A DNA stretch of 8,936 nucleotides from contig JAISLJ010000069.1 of NCBI GenBank assembly GCA_031290955.1, forward strand, positions 1-8,936, read 5' to 3'. The position numbers were made by a program, and so were the translations under genes. The stretch is from Zoogloeaceae bacterium. Its GTDB lineage: Bacteria; Pseudomonadota; Gammaproteobacteria; Burkholderiales; Rhodocyclaceae. The notes beneath the pieces were generated by a model, which saw nothing but the letters and a program-made list of their open reading frames with translations, was not told the origin of the DNA and did not search any database. Every line of letters starts with the position of its first letter. Position 1 is the stretch's first letter. This document shows, one piece after another, positions 6,170 through 8,936 of this stretch.

Positions 6170-6550
6170 ATGAGCACCCCTTCCGCAAAACCCGCCACCG
6201 CAAAGTCCGTTACGCGGCCAAGCATCCTTTCCCTGAGCATCAATTCCAAATCCGCGCTGTATGCTTCGTATATGCCGCATCTTCGCCATGGCGGTCTCTT
6301 CATCCCGACCAACCGCAAGTACGGGATGGGCGACGAGTTGTTCATGCTCCTCACCCTCCTGAATGACCCGGCCAAGCTGCCAGTGGCCGGAAAGGTGGCC
6401 TGGATCACGCCCGAGGGCGCGCAGGGCAACCGGCCACAGGGGGTCGGCATCCATTTCAATAACGATGAAGGCGGTCGGGAAGTGAAGCGCCGCATCGAGG
6501 TGGCCCTGGCGGGCGTGCTGACTTCATCGCGTCCCACGCACACCCTCTGA
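6170..6550 (+). CDS. pilZ: type IV pilus assembly protein PilZ
   Basis: 126-residue stand-alone PilZ-domain protein of the founding PilZ type. It carries the signature blocks ILSLSINSKSALYASYMPHL (19-38), GGLFIPTNRKYGMGDELFML (41-60), PVAGKVAWITPEGAQGNRP (71-89) and the C-terminal SSRPTHTL. In Pseudomonas and Xanthomonas this protein is required for type IV pilus biogenesis and acts with FimX and PilB. Canonical members lack the RxxxR and D/NxSxxG c-di-GMP-binding motifs, and I see neither here, so it probably does not bind c-di-GMP directly. Compared with the Pseudomonas protein it has a slightly longer, Ser/Thr/Lys-rich N-terminus (1-17). The ATG at 6170 has AAGGA at optimal spacing; the open frame extends further upstream but without a matching start or homology. 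tatD follows three bases after the stop. Confidence 0.95.
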   Translation: MSTPSAKPATAKSVTRPSILSLSINSKSALYASYMPHLRHGGLFIPTNRKYGMGDELFMLLTLLNDPAKLPVAGKVAWITPEGAQGNRPQGVGIHFNNDEGGREVKRRIEVALAGVLTSSRPTHTL

Positions 6551-6553
6551 GGC

Positions 6554-7339
6554 ATGCTGGTCGATTCCCACTGCCATCTGGATTTCCCGGATCTGGCCGC
6601 CGACCTGCCCGCGCTCTTGACCGCCATGCAGGCAAGTGGCGTGATCGGCGCCCTGTGCATCGGCGTCAACATGGCAGATTTCCCCCGTGTCCTGGCCCTG
6701 GCGGAAGCGCATACGCACTTGTTCGCCAGCGTTGGTCTGCATCCGGAATACGCGCCGCCCATTGACGAGCCGGACGTGGAGCGCCTTCTCCGCCTTGCTT
6801 CCCACGCAAAGGTGATCGCCATCGGCGAGACCGGGCTGGATTACCACTGGCACAAGGATGCCCCGGAGTGGCAACGCCTGCGCTTTCGCGCCCACATCCA
6901 GGCCGCCGTGGCCGCAAGCAAGCCCTTGGTGATCCACTCCCGGAACGCGGCGGCGGATACGCTGGCGATTCTCGCGGCGGAAGGCGCGGCGCGGGCGGGC
7001 GGCATCCTGCACTGTTTTTCCGAGGATTGGGCGGTGGCCCGGCAGGCGCTGGACATGGGGTTTTATCTTTCCTTTTCCGGCATCGTTACATTCCGCAATG
7101 CGGCGGCGGTCAAGGACGTGGCGACGCGCGCGCCACTCGAGCGCATTCTGGTCGAAACCGACGCGCCCTATCTCGCGCCGACGCCTTTCCGGGGCAAGCG
7201 CAACGAACCTGCGTATGTCCGCCACGTTGCGGAAGAAATCGCCCGCCTGCGGCAAATTCCCTACCTGGAACTGGCCCACGCGACCACGGAAAATTTCTTC
7301 ACCCTTTTCCCGGCAACGCGGGAGGCCATGCAAACATGA
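6554..7339 (+). CDS. tatD: TatD-family metal-dependent DNase/hydrolase (YcfH-like)
   Basis: 261-residue TIM-barrel hydrolase of the TatD family, about the usual length. The metal-binding and catalytic residues are all visible: DSHCHLDF (H6, H8), AIGETGLDYHW (E92), VIHSRNA (H128), GGILHCFSE (H153) and LVETDAPYLAP (D203). Characterised TatD proteins are Mg-dependent 3'-5' exonucleases acting on DNA in the cytoplasm; the physiological role of the pilZ-linked copy is not established. The ATG lies only three bases after the pilZ stop with little Shine-Dalgarno signal, so translational coupling to pilZ is likely. The stop overlaps the ankyrin gene start (ATGA). The tatD symbol is used at the family level; it may correspond to the E. 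coli ycfH paralogue. Confidence 0.95.
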   Translation: MLVDSHCHLDFPDLAADLPALLTAMQASGVIGALCIGVNMADFPRVLALAEAHTHLFASVGLHPEYAPPIDEPDVERLLRLASHAKVIAIGETGLDYHWHKDAPEWQRLRFRAHIQAAVAASKPLVIHSRNAAADTLAILAAEGAARAGGILHCFSEDWAVARQALDMGFYLSFSGIVTFRNAAAVKDVATRAPLERILVETDAPYLAPTPFRGKRNEPAYVRHVAEEIARLRQIPYLELAHATTENFFTLFPATREAMQT

Positions 7340-8025
7340 AGCCCACGCCCATCACGCCCATCACGAAGTGCGCCGCCTTCCTGCTGCTGCTCGCCGCCTT
7401 CCTCCTTCCGTCCGCGCCCGCGCAGGCGGATCTCTACGATGACATGATCGCCGCCGTCAAGCAGGGGGATCAGGCAACGGTGGCGGAACTTGTCCGGCGC
7501 GGCATGGACGTGAATACCACCGACCGGGAAGGCAATACCCTGTTGATGCTCGCCGTGCGCGAGGGGCAGGGGGAACTGGCGGCATTCTTCATCGACCAGC
7601 GCGCCAAGATCAACGCCCGCAACATGCACGGCGATTCCGCCCTGCGCCTTGCCGCCTATGCGGGCAAGCTCCCCCTGGTCAAGCGGCTGGTCGAGGCGGG
7701 CGCGCACGTCAACATGCAGGGCTGGACGCCCCTGATCTACGCGGCCTTCAATGGCCATGCGCCGGTCGTGGCCTATCTGCTGGAACATGGCGCGCAGGTC
7801 GACGCCGCCAGCGAGAACGGCATGACGGCTGCCATCGCCGCCGCCCGTGGCGGTCATCTCGAAGTCCTGAAACTCCTGGTCGCCGCCGGGGCCGACCTGA
7901 ACAAGAAAACAGAAGCCAGCGAAACCGCGCTGGACTGGGCGCTCCGCACCCAGAACAGCCAGGCGGCAGAATTCCTGCGCGCCCAGGGCGTCGAAGAATC
8001 CCCCGCCAGCACCGGGATGCGATAG
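7336..8025 (+). CDS. secreted/periplasmic ankyrin-repeat protein
   Basis: 229 residues. A clear Sec signal peptide (Lys at 11, hydrophobic core AAFLLLLAAFLL 13-24, cleavage likely after AQA at 31) is followed by about six ankyrin repeats covering roughly 34-217. Examples are NTLLMLAVREGQGELAAFFI, SALRLAAYAGKLPLVKRLVE, TPLIYAAFNGHAPVVAYLLE and MTAAIAAARGGHLEVLKLLV, each with the expected G-x-TPL/A-A-G-H pattern and loop Asn/Asp. There is no catalytic domain, so it is presumably a periplasmic protein-binding module; the partner is unknown. The start ATG overlaps the tatD stop by four bases (ATGA), showing tight operon structure and translational coupling. The open frame reaches further upstream within tatD, but the signal peptide fixes the start at 7336. 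No terminator is seen after the stop before the adjacent insertion sequence. Confidence 0.93.
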   Translation: MKPTPITPITKCAAFLLLLAAFLLPSAPAQADLYDDMIAAVKQGDQATVAELVRRGMDVNTTDREGNTLLMLAVREGQGELAAFFIDQRAKINARNMHGDSALRLAAYAGKLPLVKRLVEAGAHVNMQGWTPLIYAAFNGHAPVVAYLLEHGAQVDAASENGMTAAIAAARGGHLEVLKLLVAAGADLNKKTEASETALDWALRTQNSQAAEFLRAQGVEESPASTGMR

Positions 8026-8044
8026 TAGAGACGCCGTTGCTGGA

Positions 8045-8059
8045 TGTAACTTTTGCGCA
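8045..8059. mobile_element. possible terminal end of the right-hand IS481 element
   Basis: TGTAACTTTTGCGCA lies between the ankyrin stop and the transposase stop, where the 3' end of the element must fall if it is complete on this side. It begins with TG as many IS481-type ends do, but the matching inverted repeat is beyond the window, so this is only a candidate boundary. Confidence 0.3.
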
Positions 8060-8065
8060 CCGGAA

Positions 8066-8936
8066 TCAAGAAGCCGGAACCCGCCAGTCGGCGCGCTGCG
8101 TCTGGTTATCAACTTGCCTGATGAACAATTCAGGGTGTTGGGCATACCATGCTTCAAGGGCTTCAATGGGAGAGCGATGTCCGATGGCCTGTTGCGGGAT
8201 GATGTGGTTGTACGCCAGGAGATAATCCTGCAAGGTCCGCTCAAGTTCGGCGGCGCTCCCGAAGCGTGTTTGCTGGCACAGTTCGCTGATGCGGCCATTG
8301 AAGCGCTCAACCATGTCGTTTGTCTGGGGATGGCGCGGCGGGATGAGGCGGTGGTCAATGTGGGCGCTGACGCAGGCCCGGTCGAAGGCATGTGTGCCGG
8401 AAGGCTGCTTTTGCCGGGAAGTGAAGCGGTCGGTAAATTGCGCGCCATTGTCCGTCAGGATCGTGCGGATGCGAATCGGGCACTCCGCTTGCAGGCGTTT
8501 GAGGAAATCCAGGCTGCTTGCTTCGCTCTGGTCATCGTAGATGCGCAGGAAAACCCAGCGGCTGGCGCGGTCAATGGCGACGAAGAGATAACGCCGAGAT
8601 ATTTCGTCCGGCATCTTGGGCAGATATTCGATGTCAATATGGATGAACCCTGGCGCGTATTCCTTGAAGCCCTTCTTCCGGGCAGCCGTATCCTTCTCTT
8701 CCACCGCCTTGGCGCGAGCAGCGGCGAGGGCGCGCAGACTGCCCAGCCCTTCGCGTTGCAGGAGCCGGTTCAGGCCGGAGCGCGACACATCGGGATTGAT
8801 GAAGCGTCGAGTGACGACCAGCAGGTCATCCAGGGGCAATTCCAGCAGACGGCGCAGTTCGACGACGATCAGTTCCTGCGCGGCGGAGAGTGTGGTATGC
8901 AAGGTGTGCGCCCGATGCGAACGGTCTTCCACATCC
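8066..8936 (-). CDS. IS481-family transposase, partial (5' end beyond window)
   Basis: DDE transposase of the IS481 family, open for at least 290 codons and running off the right edge. Counting from a GTG at 8932 that aligns inside homologous protein (VEDRSHRAHT versus PMDRSHTAHR of the left-hand copy), the catalytic residues are D100 (GFIHIDIEYLP), D161 (ILTDNG) and E209 (NDMVERFNG). The C-terminal region is complete and ends at TGA 8066. The missing part, about 50 residues, should be the N-terminal helix-turn-helix. No frameshift or internal stop is seen, so the gene may be functional. It is about half identical by eye to the left-hand transposase, so the two are different elements, in opposite orientation. 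Confidence 0.92.
   Translation of the reverse strand, partial: DVEDRSHRAHTLHTTLSAAQELIVVELRRLLELPLDDLLVVTRRFINPDVSRSGLNRLLQREGLGSLRALAAARAKAVEEKDTAARKKGFKEYAPGFIHIDIEYLPKMPDEISRRYLFVAIDRASRWVFLRIYDDQSEASSLDFLKRLQAECPIRIRTILTDNGAQFTDRFTSRQKQPSGTHAFDRACVSAHIDHRLIPPRHPQTNDMVERFNGRISELCQQTRFGSAAELERTLQDYLLAYNHIIPQQAIGHRSPIEALEAWYAQHPELFIRQVDNQTQRADWRVPAS

Noticed and set aside
7261..8448. Open frame of 395 codons on the minus strand
   Set aside because: Overlaps the well-supported ankyrin gene in antisense and the IS481 transposase in another frame; no coherent protein.
1..8936. Composite transposon made of two IS481 copies
   Set aside because: The two transposases are clearly different proteins and the inner genes include housekeeping-type pilZ–tatD and thrH, so mobilisation as one unit is not supported.

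Overview
The window reads as a stretch of high-GC, probably betaproteobacterial, chromosome bounded and scarred by insertion sequences. The lineage is inferred from a canonical pilZ–tatD pair followed by a secreted ankyrin-repeat gene, a ThrH-type phosphotransferase, and the overall codon and GC character. No rRNA, tRNA or CRISPR is visible, so the assignment stays at the level of gene content.

Layout from left to right. An IS481-family transposase gene (17-1008, +) is broken by a frameshift near 634. Facing it is a complete PP2C-type Ser/Thr phosphatase (1064-1981, -) with a strongly acidic C-terminal tail. Upstream of the phosphatase on the same strand lies a predicted secreted protein of unknown function (2059-3144, -). 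Its 5' end abuts a decayed ISAs1-family transposase remnant (about 3145-3400, -), which contains a perfect 18-bp inverted repeat and a 12-bp tandem duplication. After a short gene-free, more AT-rich stretch comes thrH (3683-4297, +).

Convergent with thrH is a two-gene unit on the minus strand. It consists of a VOC/methylmalonyl-CoA-epimerase-like protein (5503-5982), overlapped by 26 bases by an alpha-helical protein (4356-5528) that I read as a ChpA/PilL-like chemosensory fragment with a degenerate Hpt-like segment. Divergent from it, a recognisable sigma70-type promoter (6090-6118) precedes a compact operon pilZ–tatD–ankyrin (6170-8025, +). The window ends inside a second, distinct IS481-family transposase gene (8066-8936, -), whose start lies beyond the edge.

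Functionally the clearest unit is pilZ–tatD–ank: a type IV pilus assembly protein, a metal-dependent DNase/hydrolase and a periplasmic ankyrin protein. The ChpA-like gene across the divergent promoter may also be related to twitching/chemosensory function, but that is inference. I do not see a clear new defence or mobile system. The most unusual structure is the ISAs1 remnant, where palindrome formation, deletion and tandem duplication appear to have shredded a transposase and left an open frame running into a signal-peptide-bearing gene.
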